Below the pieces are notes generated by a model, which worked only from the letters and a program-made list of their open reading frames with translations, was not told the DNA's origin and ran no database searches. Shown here in pieces: positions 8,234 through 18,199 of a DNA stretch of 64,000 nt (its first letter is position 1; every line of letters begins with the position of its first letter). The DNA lies in assembly GCF_001907695.1 (NCBI RefSeq), contig NZ_KV880637.1:930001-994000 (forward strand), read 5' to 3'. Source of the stretch: Thalassospira sp. TSL5-1 (GTDB lineage: Bacteria > Pseudomonadota > Alphaproteobacteria > Rhodospirillales > Thalassospiraceae). The position numbers and the translations under genes were made by a program.

Positions 8234-10180
8234 TTAGCCCGCCTTGTTGACGCGCATGTACCATTCAACCAGGCGGCGGGTCTGGCGTTCGGTATAGCCA
8301 CGGTCGATCATGCGTTTGACGAATTCGTTATGTTTCTTTTCGGTATCGCCATCCTTTTTCGATCCGAACGAAATCACCGGCAACAGATCCTCGACCTGGC
8401 TGAACATACGTTTTTCAATTACGTCGCGCAGTTTTTCATACGATGTCCAGGACGGGTTCTTGCCCTTGTTATTGGCGCGTGCGCGCAGGGCAAATTTGAC
8501 AACTTCGTTGCGGAAGTCCTTCGGATTGGCAATGCCTGCCGGTTTTTCGACCTTTGAAAGCTCCTGATCGATAATTTTGCGATCCAGAAGCTGCCCGGTA
8601 TCGGGATCTTTGAAGTCCTGGTCTTCAATCCAGGCATCGGCATAGGCGACATAACGGTCAAACAGGTTCTGACCATAGTCGGAATAGCTTTCAAGATAGG
8701 CCTTCTGGATTTCCGCCCCGATAAACTCGGCATAGCGCGGGGCCAGTTCGGCCTTGATGAACTCCATATATTCCTTTTCGCGTTCTTCCGGGTACTGTTC
8801 GCGGCGAATGGCCTGCTCAAGCACATACATCAAATGCACCGGGTCGGCGGCCACCTCGTGGGTATCGTGGTTGAAGGTTTCTGACAGAACCTTAAAGGCA
8901 AAGCGGGTTGAAATGCCGTCCATGCCTTCGTCCACACTGGCCGAATCGCGATATTCCTGCATCGAACGCGCTTTGGGGTCGACATCCTTGAGCGTTTCGC
9001 CGTCATAAACGCGCATTTTGGAAAACAGGTTGGAATTTTCATGTTCCTGCAGGCGCGACAGAATCGAGAATTGTGCCAGCATTTTAAGGGTGCCCGGCGC
9101 GCAGGAGCCCTGCTCCAGTTCGGAGCCTTGCAGCAATTTGTCGTAAATGCTGGTTTCTTCGGTGACGCGCAGGCAATAGGGCACCTTGATCACGCTGATC
9201 CGGTCGATAAAGGCTTCGTTGTTTTTATTGGCCTTGAAACTTTGCCACTCTGCCTCGTTGGAATGGGCCAGGATCATGCCCTGAAACGGGATGGAGCCCA
9301 GGTTCTCCGTGCCGATATAGTTGCCTTCCTGGGTTGCCGTCAGCAACGGATGCAGCATCTTGATCGGCGCCTTGAACATTTCGACAAATTCAAGCATGCC
9401 CTGGTTGGCACGGTTAAGCCCGCCAGAATAGGAATAGGCGTCGGGGTCGTTCTGGCTGTAATATTCCAGCTTGCGAATATCGACCTTGCCGACAAGCGAT
9501 GAAATATCCTGGTTGTTCTCATCACCCGGCTCGGTTTTGGCAATGGCAATTTGCCGCAGGCGCGATGGCAGCAGTTTCACCACCGAAAACTTGGAAAGAT
9601 CGCCTTCAAATTCATCAAGACGTTTGACCGCCCAGGGCGACATCAGGCCGGTCAGCCTGCGTTTGGGAATGCCGTATTTATCCTGGATGGCATCACCCAT
9701 TTTTGCCGGGTTAAACAGGCCCAGCGGGCTTTCAAAAACCGGGCTTATATCGTTGCCAGCCTTCAGAACATAAATCGGTTCATGTTCCATCAGTTCCTTG
9801 AGCCGTTCCGCAAGCGAGCTTTTACCCCCGCCAACCGGCCCCAGCAGATAAAGAACCTGTTTGCGTTCTTCCAGCCCCTGGGCGGCATATTTAAAGAAAC
9901 CAACAATGCGTTCGATGGTTTCTTCCATGCCGAAAAAGTCGCTAAAGGCCGGATACCGCTTGATCGTGCGGTTTAGAAAGACCCGGCCAAGGCGGGAATC
10001 AGTCGAGGTATCGATCAGTTCCGGTTCTCCGATGGCCTTGATCATGCGTTCGGCCGCCGACGAATAGGCCGATGGATCATCGCGACATAAATTGAGATAA
10101 TCGCGTATGGTCAGTTCGGTTTCCCGTTTTCCGTCATAGCCTTCCGCATATAGCTCGAAGATATCCTGGTCTTCAGCCAT
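8234..10180 (-). CDS. prkA: PrkA family AAA+ serine protein kinase (YeaG-like)
   Basis: 648 residues, the usual PrkA length. An N-terminal AAA+ domain carries Walker A (GPVGGGKSSLAERLK, about residue 114) and is followed by the C-terminal region distantly related to cAMP-dependent kinases. It heads the prkA–yeaH–spoVR operon, which in enterobacteria responds to starvation and stress through alternative sigma factors. A good Shine-Dalgarno (GGAAAGGAGACC) precedes ATG 10180. There is a 105-base gap to the downstream gene; the following pair overlap. Confidence 0.95.
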   Translation of the reverse strand: MAEDQDIFELYAEGYDGKRETELTIRDYLNLCRDDPSAYSSAAERMIKAIGEPELIDTSTDSRLGRVFLNRTIKRYPAFSDFFGMEETIERIVGFFKYAAQGLEERKQVLYLLGPVGGGKSSLAERLKELMEHEPIYVLKAGNDISPVFESPLGLFNPAKMGDAIQDKYGIPKRRLTGLMSPWAVKRLDEFEGDLSKFSVVKLLPSRLRQIAIAKTEPGDENNQDISSLVGKVDIRKLEYYSQNDPDAYSYSGGLNRANQGMLEFVEMFKAPIKMLHPLLTATQEGNYIGTENLGSIPFQGMILAHSNEAEWQSFKANKNNEAFIDRISVIKVPYCLRVTEETSIYDKLLQGSELEQGSCAPGTLKMLAQFSILSRLQEHENSNLFSKMRVYDGETLKDVDPKARSMQEYRDSASVDEGMDGISTRFAFKVLSETFNHDTHEVAADPVHLMYVLEQAIRREQYPEEREKEYMEFIKAELAPRYAEFIGAEIQKAYLESYSDYGQNLFDRYVAYADAWIEDQDFKDPDTGQLLDRKIIDQELSKVEKPAGIANPKDFRNEVVKFALRARANNKGKNPSWTSYEKLRDVIEKRMFSQVEDLLPVISFGSKKDGDTEKKHNEFVKRMIDRGYTERQTRRLVEWYMRVNKAG

Positions 10181-10754
10181 GGCGCGGTCTCCTTTCCAAA
10201 ATTATCGCACGTCTTTTCTCTCGTCATGGTCCGGTCTTGAGGCAACTCTCCCGGTCGAATCATTGATCTTTTGGGCACGGCACCGGGCCGCACCAGTTGT
10301 TTTAAGTTCCGACAAAGATGTGGCGTGGACATTTCTGCGGAACGTTTTTTGAAAAAAGGCGTAGCTCGGGTGTCAATGCACGGCAAATTTTCTAAAATTG
10401 GCGTCGATAAGACCCGGGAAACAGGCTGCAAAAGTGCCCGCCTGTCGAAATTTTCATCCCTGATGTCCGCGGTCGGCTTGCCGGGCGACGGAAAGAAATT
10501 TTTCCGTTAAATATTGTGCCCCTGTGCAAGGCCAGGGCGACAGGATGGAAGTATAACGCGACTACTATAGAACGTGGTTACTGCATTGCGGCTACGCAAT
10601 ATGTTCTTTAAAAATTTCAGTAAGTTCCAGCCGGTTTTATCCCAATATCCGTTCACAAGTTGGTGACGGGATGCCGACATGTTGATACGACATCATCAAT
10701 GATCTTTCACTACCAGACAGTGTGCCTGATACGCGCAGGTCATGAAAGGAAACA
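10181..10754. other. 574-base divergent intergenic region, prkA / rhodanese
   Basis: No convincing gene on either strand. It must hold the prkA promoter (minus) and the rhodanese promoter (plus). I see two inverted repeats: ACGGAAA/TTTCCGT at 10488–10507 and ATTGCG/CGCAAT at 10585–10600 with a GCTA loop. I found no clear sigma-54 (-24/-12) site and no good EcfG-type site for prkA. Confidence 0.6.
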
Positions 10755-11087
10755 ATGTCAGAAAATTCTGTATATTTTATTGACAGTGAAGCCCTGAACC
10801 GGATTTTGCAGGAGAAAAGCGCACTGCTGGTTGATGTTCGTCAGCCCGACGAATTTTCCGCTGGTACGGTGCCAGGGGCCATTAACATCCCGCTTGGCGA
10901 CCTCGATATGTCCGCCTTGATCGATCAGACCGACGAAATGGAGTGCGATATCGTTTTTATCTGTGCGGTGGGGCAGCGGTCCTTTGGGGCAGCCAGTGCC
11001 GCGTTGCCACATCTGGATTGCAAGGTCATGACGCTGAAGGGCGGTGTGCAGTCCTGGGCACGGGATGGTTTTGCTGTTCAGAAATAG
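10755..11087 (+). CDS. Rhodanese-like domain protein
   Basis: 110 residues forming one rhodanese domain: LLVDVRQPDEFSAGTVPGAINIPL near residues 22–45 and the active loop FICAVGQRS, with catalytic Cys at about residue 73. Single-domain rhodaneses move sulfane sulfur or act as redox or sulfur carriers; the partner is unknown. A strong GAAAGGA ribosome site ends 4 bases before the ATG. It stands alone and ends in a strong terminator. Confidence 0.9.
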   Translation: MSENSVYFIDSEALNRILQEKSALLVDVRQPDEFSAGTVPGAINIPLGDLDMSALIDQTDEMECDIVFICAVGQRSFGAASAALPHLDCKVMTLKGGVQSWARDGFAVQK

Positions 11088-11125
11088 GTTCGATAGCTTC
11101 GCCGCGTTTGGGCTGTTTTAGACCA

Positions 11126-11169
11126 AAAGAAAACCCCGCAACCTGTGAAGGTGTGCGGGGTTTTCTTTT
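11126..11169. terminator. Bidirectional intrinsic terminator
   Basis: A long stem, AAAGAAAACCCCGCA with TGCGGGGTTTTCTTT, with A and T runs on both sides. It can end the rhodanese transcript on the plus strand and the tRNA-Thr transcript on the minus strand. Confidence 0.9.
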
Positions 11170-11171
11170 GA

Positions 11172-11248
11172 TGGTGCCGGCAGAGAGACTCGAACTCCCA
11201 ACCTTCGGATTACAAATCCGCTGCTCTACCAATTAAAGCTATGCCGGC
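11172..11248 (-). tRNA. tRNA-Thr (anticodon TGT)
   Basis: A 77-base cloverleaf including encoded CCA. Acceptor GCCGGCA pairs with TGCCGGC, the anticodon loop is TTTGTAA, and the T arm is GGGAG–TTCGAGT–CTCTC. The anticodon stem has a G·A opposition at 27–43 and four normal pairs. It reads UGU, so it decodes ACA and related Thr codons. Confidence 0.95.
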
Positions 11249-11375
11249 GTGAGCGGCGAGAACATAGTCCGGCTTGATCAGGATTGCAAGCCCCTGATTC
11301 ATCCGGTTTTTCGCCGCCGGTCATTTTGCGATAAATCCTTTTGTTTCAAGCGATTCGCGCAAAAGGAAATCCGGT

Positions 11376-12254
11376 TTATCCCTGGGCGCGAAACAGCTCA
11401 TAAAGGGCAACGGCCGCCGCATTGGAAACATTGAGGCTTTCAATGCGGTCCGTCATCGGCAGTTTGACCAGAAAATCGCAATTATCGCGGGTCAGACGGC
11501 GCAGGCCATCGCCTTCAGATCCCATGACGATTCCCACCTTGCCGGTCAGTTTGGCGTCGGCCAGGGTTTGTTGGGCTTCGCCATCCATGCCTGCGAGCCA
11601 GAAATTCGCCCCCTTAAGGGCTTCAAGCGCACGGGCGAGATTGCCAGCATGGATATAGGGCACAACTTCCAGTGCCCCGCTGGCAGATTTGGCAAGGACA
11701 CCCGATTCTTGCGGTGCGTTGCGGTCGGGGACGATGACGGCACTGGCACCAAAAGCAGCAGCACTGCGCAGAATCGCCCCCACATTGTGCGGGTCCGTTA
11801 CCTGGTCAAGAATCAGCACCGTTGCCGAATCCTGATCGCGAAATTCGGCAACCAGATCCTCGACACCGGGTTGGGGCAGGGGGGCACAGTGCATGGCCAT
11901 GCCCTGATGCACGGCACCGGGGGGCAGCATTTGGTCAATATCGACACGCCCGGCATTATCGACGGGGATGTCTGTGCGACCGGCTTCCTGCAAGGCATAA
12001 TTGATTTCTTCGCGGGCATTTTCAGTGGCCCAGATGCGATGAATCGTGCGTTGCGGGTTTTCAATGGCCATCATGACCGGGTGGCGACCAAAAAGAATCA
12101 GGCGCGACGAATCACGCCCGGCACCTGAATCCCGGCCGCGTCCGCGACCTCGACGGGAATTGCTGTCATTGTTTTCCGCCTCTTGCGGGGGCATGGCCCC
12201 ATCCGGAGAAGCGGCGGGGCGGGAAAACGAACGGTTTTTGCTGCGGCGCGCCAT
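11376..12254 (-). CDS. rlmB: 23S rRNA 2'-O-ribose methyltransferase, RlmB/TrmH family
   Basis: 292 residues from ATG 12254, preceded by GGAGG (an upstream ATG at 12293 lacks a ribosome site). The first 60 residues are basic, low-complexity and disordered-looking. The rest has the TrmH N-terminal ribosome-binding domain (LILFGRHPVMMAIENP) and the SPOUT knot motifs: LDQVTDPHNVGAILRSAAAFGA, VMGSEGDGLRR and IESLNVSNAAAVALYE. The family methylates G2251 of 23S rRNA. It is divergent from the tRNA-Tyr/Gly/tuf transcript, a position typical of alphaproteobacteria. Confidence 0.93.
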   Translation of the reverse strand: MARRSKNRSFSRPAASPDGAMPPQEAENNDSNSRRGRGRGRDSGAGRDSSRLILFGRHPVMMAIENPQRTIHRIWATENAREEINYALQEAGRTDIPVDNAGRVDIDQMLPPGAVHQGMAMHCAPLPQPGVEDLVAEFRDQDSATVLILDQVTDPHNVGAILRSAAAFGASAVIVPDRNAPQESGVLAKSASGALEVVPYIHAGNLARALEALKGANFWLAGMDGEAQQTLADAKLTGKVGIVMGSEGDGLRRLTRDNCDFLVKLPMTDRIESLNVSNAAAVALYELFRAQG

Positions 12255-12365
12255 TGTGGCGGAAACCTCCAACTCATAAGAACTTGAATGCACTTTGTTT
12301 CGCCCGGTTTGCCGGGTGAAATGAGCATATAGGAAAGGAAATGCGAATTCGTGCTTTTTTTGCTG

Positions 12366-12395
12366 TTGACAAGAAGGGCACCTGCAACGTATTCC
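12366..12395 (+). promoter_or_regulatory. Putative sigma-70 promoter of the tRNA-Tyr/Gly/tuf unit
   Basis: TTGACA at 12366–12371 is followed after 18 bases by TATTCC. The downstream CTCCCTCGCC stretch is GC-rich, as in stable-RNA promoters subject to stringent control. It is placed 50–60 bases before tRNA-Tyr. Confidence 0.55.
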
Positions 12396-12447
12396 CTCCC
12401 TCGCCGAAACGAGGCGGGCATCACAGCCAACAGCGTTTCAGCCCCGT

Positions 12448-12532
12448 GGAGGGGTGGCAGAGCGGTCAAATGCAGCGGACTGTAAATCCGCCGACTTAGT
12501 CTACGCAGGTTCGAATCCTGCCCCCTCCACCA
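12448..12532 (+). tRNA. tRNA-Tyr (anticodon GTA)
   Basis: An 85-base class II tRNA with encoded CCA. Acceptor GGAGGGG pairs with CCCCTCC, the anticodon loop is CTGTAAA, there is a long variable arm (GCCGACTTAGTCTACGC region), and the T arm is GCAGG–TTCGAAT–CCTGC. Confidence 0.96.
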
Positions 12533-12568
12533 ATCTCTCGCCCTCGCGAGAGCTCGCAATATAAATAT

Positions 12569-12642
12569 GCGGGTGTAGCTCAATGGTAGAGCAGAAGCCT
12601 TCCAAGCTTACGACGAGGGTTCGATTCCCTTCACCCGCTCCA
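12569..12642 (+). tRNA. tRNA-Gly (anticodon TCC)
   Basis: A 74-base cloverleaf with encoded CCA. Acceptor GCGGGTG pairs with CACCCGC, D arm GCTCAATGGTAGAGC, anticodon loop CTTCCAA, T arm GAGGG–TTCGATT–CCCTT. It lies 36 bases after tRNA-Tyr and 75 bases before tuf, presumably on one transcript. Confidence 0.96.
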
Positions 12643-12716
12643 GAATTTTAGTTACCCGTCGGCTAGTGCGGTGGGTTCTTACGTGTTTTTTTGGTTCGGA
12701 TTAGGATCTGAGGGCA

Positions 12717-13907
12717 ATGGCCAAGGAAAAGTTTGCGCGTACAAAGCCGCACGTCAACGTTGGCACCGTCGGCCACGTTGACCACGGTAAAACCACGCTG
12801 ACCGCAGCGATCACCAAAGTTCTTGCAGAGAGCGGCGGGGCATCGTTCCAGGACTACAGCATGATCGACAAGGCACCGGAAGAGAAAGCTCGTGGTATCA
12901 CGATCTCGACCGCGCACGTCGAATATGAAACCGAAAACCGCCACTATGCGCACGTCGATTGCCCGGGCCACGCTGACTATGTGAAAAACATGATCACCGG
13001 TGCAGCCCAGATGGACGGTGGTATTCTGGTTGTTTCGGCAGCTGACGGCCCCATGCCGCAGACCCGTGAACACATCCTGCTTGCACGCCAGGTTGGCGTT
13101 CCTGCACTTGTCGTGTTCATGAACAAGGTTGACCAGGTTGACGACGAAGAGCTTCTCGAACTCGTCGAAATGGAAATCCGTGAGCTTCTGTCGTCCTACG
13201 ACTTCCCGGGCGACGATATTCCGATCATCAAGGGCTCGGCTCTTGCTGCTCTGGAAGGTCGCGACGATGAAATCGGCAAGAACGCGATTCTTGAGCTGAT
13301 GAAAGCGGTTGACGATTACATCCCGGCGCCGGACCGTCCGAAAGACAAGCCGTTCCTGATGCCGATCGAAGACGTGTTCTCGATCTCGGGTCGTGGTACG
13401 GTTGTGACCGGTCGTGTTGAAACCGGTATCGTCAAGGTTGGTGAAGAAGTCGAAATCGTCGGCATCAAAGCCACCGTTAAAACCACCGTTACCGGCGTTG
13501 AAATGTTCCGCAAGCTGCTCGACCAGGGCGAAGCTGGCGACAACATTGGCGCGCTGCTGCGTGGTACCAAGCGTGAAGATGTCGAACGTGGCCAGGTTCT
13601 GGCACATGTCGGCTCGATCAACCCGCACACCAAGTTCCAGGCAGAAGCCTACATCCTGACGAAGGATGAAGGTGGCCGTCACACGCCGTTCTTCTCGAAC
13701 TACCGTCCGCAGTTCTACTTCCGTACCACGGACGTTACCGGTTCGATCGAACTGCCGGAAGGCACCGAAATGGTGATGCCGGGCGACAACGTTCAGATGA
13801 CCGCCACGCTGATCGCACCGATCGCGATGGACGAAGGTCTGCGTTTCGCAATCCGTGAAGGCGGTCGTACCGTCGGCGCGGGCGTCGTTGCCAAGATCAT
13901 CGAATAA
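12717..13907 (+). CDS. tuf: Elongation factor Tu
   Basis: 396 residues, full length. GTP-binding motifs are [22 protein letters not shown] and NKVDQ; the switch I segment [14 protein letters not shown] is of the alphaproteobacterial type. EF-Tu delivers aminoacyl-tRNA to the ribosome. It is preceded by tRNA-Tyr and tRNA-Gly, the usual context of the tuf copy upstream of secE–nusG, but is followed by a terminator and rpsJ. No fusA lies upstream. Confidence 0.99.
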   Translation: MAKEKFARTKPHVNVGTVGHVDHGKTTLTAAITKVLAESGGASFQDYSMIDKAPEEKARGITISTAHVEYETENRHYAHVDCPGHADYVKNMITGAAQMDGGILVVSAADGPMPQTREHILLARQVGVPALVVFMNKVDQVDDEELLELVEMEIRELLSSYDFPGDDIPIIKGSALAALEGRDDEIGKNAILELMKAVDDYIPAPDRPKDKPFLMPIEDVFSISGRGTVVTGRVETGIVKVGEEVEIVGIKATVKTTVTGVEMFRKLLDQGEAGDNIGALLRGTKREDVERGQVLAHVGSINPHTKFQAEAYILTKDEGGRHTPFFSNYRPQFYFRTTDVTGSIELPEGTEMVMPGDNVQMTATLIAPIAMDEGLRFAIREGGRTVGAGVVAKIIE

Positions 13908-13927
13908 TATTTTCCTTGATCTTTGTG

Positions 13928-13965
13928 TCGCGGGCGGCTACATAAGCCGCCCGCGATACTTTTTG
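13928..13965 (+). terminator. Intrinsic terminator of tuf
   Basis: A 12-base stem (TCGCGGGCGGCT with AGCCGCCCGCGA), short CATA loop, followed by a TTTTT run at 13960–13964. It separates tuf from the S10 operon, so rpsJ needs its own promoter or readthrough. Confidence 0.9.
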
Positions 13966-14027
13966 CGGCAATCGTCAACTCCAGTTGAGGGGCCGGTGTC
14001 CTTTTGAGGGCTCCGGTACATAATTAC

Positions 14028-14336
14028 ATGGATAGTCAGAACATTCGCATTCGCCTGAAGGCGTTTGACCATCGCGTGCTGGACCAGTCCACGCGCGAGA
14101 TCGTCAATACGGCGAAGCGCACTGGCGCAGAGGTCCGCGGCCCGATTCCGCTGCCGACCCGCATTGAGAAATACACTGTTCTGCGGTCACCGCACATTGA
14201 CAAAAAGTCACGTGAACAGTTCGAAATCCGTACGCACAAGCGTCTTCTCGACATTGTCGACCCGACTCCGCAAACCGTTGATGCTCTGATGAAGCTCGAC
14301 CTTGCGGCCGGTGTTGACGTCGAGATCAAGCTTTAA
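14028..14336 (+). CDS. rpsJ: 30S ribosomal protein S10
   Basis: 102 residues from ATG 14028 ([20 protein letters not shown]), the standard S10 start and length; an upstream in-frame TTG at 14004 adds eight atypical residues. S10 is part of the 30S head and also of Nus antitermination. It is the first gene of the S10–spc–alpha block, with a 16-base gap to rplC. Confidence 0.97.
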   Translation: MDSQNIRIRLKAFDHRVLDQSTREIVNTAKRTGAEVRGPIPLPTRIEKYTVLRSPHIDKKSREQFEIRTHKRLLDIVDPTPQTVDALMKLDLAAGVDVEIKL

Positions 14337-14352
14337 TCGGGAGTAAGCCGCA

Positions 14353-15066
14353 ATGCGTAGTGGACTTATTACCCAGAAAGTCGGCATGACCCGAATCTTC
14401 ACTGATGAGGGTGTGCATATTCCTGTGACCGTTCTGAAGGTTGATAATCTTCAGGTCGTCGCAAACCGTACCAATGATGTCGACGGTTACGTCGCCGTAC
14501 AGCTGGGTTACGGCAAGGCAAAAGTGAAAAACGTATCGAAGCCGATGCGCGGTCACTTCGCCAAAGCAAAAGTTGAACCGAAAGCCAAGCTTGTCGAGTT
14601 CCGTGTTAGCGAAGACGGTCTGATCGAAGTTGGTGCTGAACTTTCAGCTGCCCACTTTGTTGAAGGTCAGTATGTCGACGTTATCGGTACCTCTATCGGT
14701 AAGGGCTTTGCCGGTGCGATGAAGCGTCACAACTTCGGTGGTCTGCGTGCGTCGCACGGTGTGTCTGTTTCGCACCGTTCGCATGGTTCCACTGGTCAGT
14801 GCCAGGATCCGGGTCGTGTCTTCAAAGGCAAGAAAATGGCCGGTCATATGGGTGCTGCCCGCGTTACCGTTCAGAGCCTGAAGGTCGTTTCGACCGATGC
14901 AGACAAAGGTCTGGTTCTGGTTCACGGTGCTGTTCCGGGTCACCAGGGCGCCTATGTCCTTGTCAAGGATGCCGTGAAGCGTGCTGCACCGGAAGGTCTG
15001 CCGTTCCCGGCCGCGCTTAAGGGTGCTGCCCCGGTTGCTGAAGCTGCCGCCGAGGATAAGGAATAA
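14353..15066 (+). CDS. rplC: 50S ribosomal protein L3
   Basis: 237 residues. [20 protein letters not shown] at the N-terminus and the conserved [33 protein letters not shown] loop (about residues 135–167), in which a Gln is normally methylated by PrmB. It binds 23S rRNA near the peptidyl-transferase centre. A C-terminal Ala/Glu-rich tail of about 20 residues extends beyond the fold. Confidence 0.98.
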   Translation: MRSGLITQKVGMTRIFTDEGVHIPVTVLKVDNLQVVANRTNDVDGYVAVQLGYGKAKVKNVSKPMRGHFAKAKVEPKAKLVEFRVSEDGLIEVGAELSAAHFVEGQYVDVIGTSIGKGFAGAMKRHNFGGLRASHGVSVSHRSHGSTGQCQDPGRVFKGKKMAGHMGAARVTVQSLKVVSTDADKGLVLVHGAVPGHQGAYVLVKDAVKRAAPEGLPFPAALKGAAPVAEAAAEDKE

Positions 15067-15071
15067 GCATC

Positions 15072-15692
15072 ATGAAGCTCGACATATTGAAACTGGACGC
15101 TTCCAGCGCCGGCAACATTGATCTTGCAGAAGAGATCTTCGGTCTGGAAGTTCGTCGTGACATTCTTCACCGTATGGTGACCTGGCAGTTGGCAAAACGC
15201 CGTGCCGGTACCCATAAGGTTAAAGAAAAAAGCGAAATCTCTGCGACCACGAAAAAGTTCGTTCGCCAGAAGGGCAGTGGCGGTGCACGTCACGGTTCCC
15301 GCAAGGCCGTTCAGTTCCGTGGTGGTGGTGTAGCGCATGGTCCGCGCGTTCGTGACCATTCGCATGATCTGACCAAGAAATTCCGCAAACTTGCGCTGAA
15401 GACCGCTCTGTCGGCCAAAGCGAAAGACGGCAAGCTTGTCGTTCTCGATAGCGCGGATTTCTCGGAATCGAAAACCAAGGCTCTGGCTGTTGCTTTTGAC
15501 AAGCTCGGCTGGAAATCGGCACTCATCATCGACGGTGCTTCGGTCAACGAGGGTTTTGCCCGCGCAGCGCGCAACATCCCGCAGATCGACGTTCTGCCGC
15601 AGGTTGGTGCCAACGTCTATGACATCCTGCGCCGTGACACCCTGGTGCTGACCAAGGGTGCGGTCGAAGCGTTGGAGGCACGTCTCAAATGA
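15072..15692 (+). CDS. rplD: 50S ribosomal protein L4
   Basis: 206 residues with the extended tunnel loop ([27 protein letters not shown], about residues 62–88) and the C-terminal [32 protein letters not shown]4 lines the exit tunnel; in E. coli it also represses its own operon, but no such control is visible here. Its stop overlaps the rplW ATG by four bases. Confidence 0.98.
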   Translation: MKLDILKLDASSAGNIDLAEEIFGLEVRRDILHRMVTWQLAKRRAGTHKVKEKSEISATTKKFVRQKGSGGARHGSRKAVQFRGGGVAHGPRVRDHSHDLTKKFRKLALKTALSAKAKDGKLVVLDSADFSESKTKALAVAFDKLGWKSALIIDGASVNEGFARAARNIPQIDVLPQVGANVYDILRRDTLVLTKGAVEALEARLK

Positions 15693-15991
15693 CGATCATC
15701 AGCAAAGAGCGGATGTACGAAGTCATCCGCGCCCCGCATATTACTGAAAAGTCGACGCTGATTTCTGAACACAACGCCGTTGCGTTCAAAGTCGCAATCG
15801 ACGCCACCAAGCCAGAGATCAAGGCTGCTGTGGAAGGTCTGTTCGGGGTGAAGGTCAAGGCGGTTAACACCTCAGTGGTGAAAGGCAAGACCAAGCGTTT
15901 TCGTGGTACTGCCGGCCGTCGGAGTGATTTCAAGAAAGCGATGGTTACCCTCGAAGAGGGTCAATCCATCGATGTGACGACGGGAATCTAA
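15689..15991 (+). CDS. rplW: 50S ribosomal protein L23
   Basis: 100 residues. The [14 protein letters not shown] opening, [18 protein letters not shown] and [13 protein letters not shown] are typical of L23, which sits at the tunnel exit and docks trigger factor and SRP. The ATGA overlap with rplD implies translational coupling. Confidence 0.97.
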   Translation: MTIISKERMYEVIRAPHITEKSTLISEHNAVAFKVAIDATKPEIKAAVEGLFGVKVKAVNTSVVKGKTKRFRGTAGRRSDFKKAMVTLEEGQSIDVTTGI

Positions 15992-15995
15992 GACA

Positions 15996-16823
15996 ATGGC
16001 TTTGAAGAAGTTTAAACCAACATCTCCTGGTCGCCGTCAGCTGGTTCTTGTCGATCGCTCCGATCTCCACAAGGGCAAGCCGATCAAGGCGCTGACCGAA
16101 GGTCTGCGCAAGAAAGGCGGCCGTAACAACGCTGGTCGTATCACCGCACGTCGTATCGGTGGTGGTCACAAGCGTCGTTACCGTATTATCGACTTCAAAC
16201 GTAACAAGTTTGATGTTGTCGGTACGGTCGAACGTCTGGAATACGATCCGAACCGTACGGCGTTTATCGCCCTGGTTCGTTATTCCGACGACGAACTGGC
16301 CTACATCCTCGCACCGCAGCGTCTCGCAGTCGGCGACAAAATTGTTGCTTCCGACCGCGTAGACATCAAGCCGGGTAACGCCGCACCGCTGAAGAATATT
16401 CCGGTCGGTACCATTGTCCATAACGTCGAACTGAAAGCCGGTAAAGGTGGTCAGGTCGCACGGTCGGCAGGCGCCTATGTGCAGCTCGTCGGTAAGGACC
16501 AGGGTTACGCCCAGCTGAAGCTGTCCTCTGGTGAAGTGCGTTTGGTTCGTGGTGAATGCATGGCAACGATTGGTGCCGTGTCCAACCAGGACCAGCAAAA
16601 TACGAATCTTGGTAAGGCTGGCCGTAATCGCTGGCTTGGTAAGCGTCCGTCGGTTCGTGGTGTTGCCATGAACCCGATCGATCACCCGCATGGTGGTGGT
16701 GAAGGCCGTACTTCGGGTGGTCGTCACCCGGTTACGCCTTGGGGCAAGCCGACCAAGGGTAAACGCACCCGCTCGAACAAAAAGACTGACGCGCTCATCA
16801 TGCGCCGTCGTCACAAGAGCTAA
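15996..16823 (+). CDS. rplB: 50S ribosomal protein L2
   Basis: 275 residues with the conserved [24 protein letters not shown] block and the C-terminal [37 protein letters not shown] segment containing the His implicated in subunit association and peptidyl transfer. It starts four bases after rplW. Confidence 0.99.
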   Translation: MALKKFKPTSPGRRQLVLVDRSDLHKGKPIKALTEGLRKKGGRNNAGRITARRIGGGHKRRYRIIDFKRNKFDVVGTVERLEYDPNRTAFIALVRYSDDELAYILAPQRLAVGDKIVASDRVDIKPGNAAPLKNIPVGTIVHNVELKAGKGGQVARSAGAYVQLVGKDQGYAQLKLSSGEVRLVRGECMATIGAVSNQDQQNTNLGKAGRNRWLGKRPSVRGVAMNPIDHPHGGGEGRTSGGRHPVTPWGKPTKGKRTRSNKKTDALIMRRRHKS

Positions 16824-16839
16824 CGGAGGAGGCTAGACA

Positions 16840-17118
16840 ATGGCGCGTTCCGTTTGGAAGGGCCCGTTTGTAGACGGATACCTTCTTAAGAAAGCCGATA
16901 CAGTCCGTGCCTCTGGCCGGAATGAGGTAATTAAGACCTGGTCACGGCGGTCGACGATTCTGCCGCAGTTTGTGGGCCTCACTTTTGGGGTTTACAATGG
17001 CCAGAAGTTTCTTCCGGTACTCGTGACCGAAGACATGATTGGTCACAAGTTCGGTGAATTCTCGCCGACCCGGACCTATTATGGTCATGCGGCCGACAAA
17101 AAGGCGAAGAGGAAGTAA
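16840..17118 (+). CDS. rpsS: 30S ribosomal protein S19
   Basis: 92 residues opening [20 protein letters not shown], with the C-terminal [21 protein letters not shown]; both are standard for S19, a 30S head protein next to S13. A strong GGAGGAGG-like site (ACGGAGGAGG) precedes the ATG. Two bases separate it from rplV. Confidence 0.98.
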   Translation: MARSVWKGPFVDGYLLKKADTVRASGRNEVIKTWSRRSTILPQFVGLTFGVYNGQKFLPVLVTEDMIGHKFGEFSPTRTYYGHAADKKAKRK

Positions 17119-17120
17119 CG

Positions 17121-17501
17121 ATGGGTAAGAAAGCTGACATCCGTCGGCTGGCGGATAACGAGGCTGCGGCTTCGCTCCGGGCAGTACGCATTTCCCCGCG
17201 TAAGCTCAACCTCGTCGCCGAGTCGATTCGTGGCAAGAAGGCCGAAACTGCTTTGGCAGAACTGACCTTCTCCAACAAGCGTATTTCGAATGACGTCAAG
17301 AAGTTGTTGGAGTCGGCGATTGCTAACGCCGAAAACAACCATCAGCTTGACGTTGACCGTCTGTACGTCAAGGAAGCGACTGTTGGTAAGGCATTTGTGA
17401 TGAAACGCTGGCGTGCCCGTGCGCGTGGCCGCGTTGGCAAGATCATTAAGCCGTTCTCCAACATCCGCATCGTTGTTTGCGAACGTGAGGGGGCCGAATA
17501 A
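17121..17501 (+). CDS. rplV: 50S ribosomal protein L22
   Basis: 126 residues with [22 protein letters not shown] at the N-terminus and the tunnel hairpin ending [26 protein letters not shown]. The stop shares its last base with the rpsC start. L22 contacts L4 in the exit tunnel. Confidence 0.97.
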   Translation: MGKKADIRRLADNEAAASLRAVRISPRKLNLVAESIRGKKAETALAELTFSNKRISNDVKKLLESAIANAENNHQLDVDRLYVKEATVGKAFVMKRWRARARGRVGKIIKPFSNIRIVVCEREGAE

Positions 17502-18187
17502 TGGGTCAGAAAGTTAATCCGATCGGCCTGCGCGTTGGCATCAACCGTACCTGGGATTCCCGCTGGTACGCCAACAAGGCTGATTTTGCCGGTCTTCTTC
17601 ACGAAGACCTGGCAATCCGCAAATTCATCATGGAGCGCCTGAAACAAGCAGGTGTTGCCAAGGTGGTTATCGAACGTCCTGCGAAGAAAGCCCGTATTTC
17701 GATCCACAGCGCCCGTCCGGGTGTTGTGATCGGCAAGAAGGGCCAGGACATCGAGAAGCTCAAGAATGACCTGCAGAAGCTGGCAAATGCCGAAGTGCAG
17801 GTTAACATCATCGAAATCCGCAAGCCGGAAATCGATGCCAAGCTGGTCGCTGACAATATTGCCCAGCAGCTTGAGCGCCGCGTTTCCTTCCGTCGCGCGA
17901 TGAAGCGGTCGGTTCAGAATGCCATGCGCCTTGGCGCGGGTGGGGTTCGGATCAACGCTGCAGGGCGCCTCGGTGGGGCTGAAATTGCTCGTACCGAATG
18001 GTATCGTGAAGGTCGGGTTCCGCTGCACACTCTGCGTGCGGATATCGATTACGGCACTGCAGAAGCACACACCACCTATGGTGTTTGCGGTCTGAAGGTC
18101 TGGATCTTCAAAGGCGAAATCATGGCTCATGATCCGTTGGCTTCCGAGCGTCGTGCGCTCGAGTCGGCTGGTTCGGGCCGTAAGTAA
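17501..18187 (+). CDS. rpsC: 30S ribosomal protein S3
   Basis: 228 residues. [24 protein letters not shown] opening, a KH domain ([21 protein letters not shown], about residues 68–88), and the C-terminal half with [39 protein letters not shown]3 forms part of the mRNA entry channel and helicase. Confidence 0.98.
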   Translation: MGQKVNPIGLRVGINRTWDSRWYANKADFAGLLHEDLAIRKFIMERLKQAGVAKVVIERPAKKARISIHSARPGVVIGKKGQDIEKLKNDLQKLANAEVQVNIIEIRKPEIDAKLVADNIAQQLERRVSFRRAMKRSVQNAMRLGAGGVRINAAGRLGGAEIARTEWYREGRVPLHTLRADIDYGTAEAHTTYGVCGLKVWIFKGEIMAHDPLASERRALESAGSGRK

Positions 18188-18199
18188 GGAGATAGAAAG

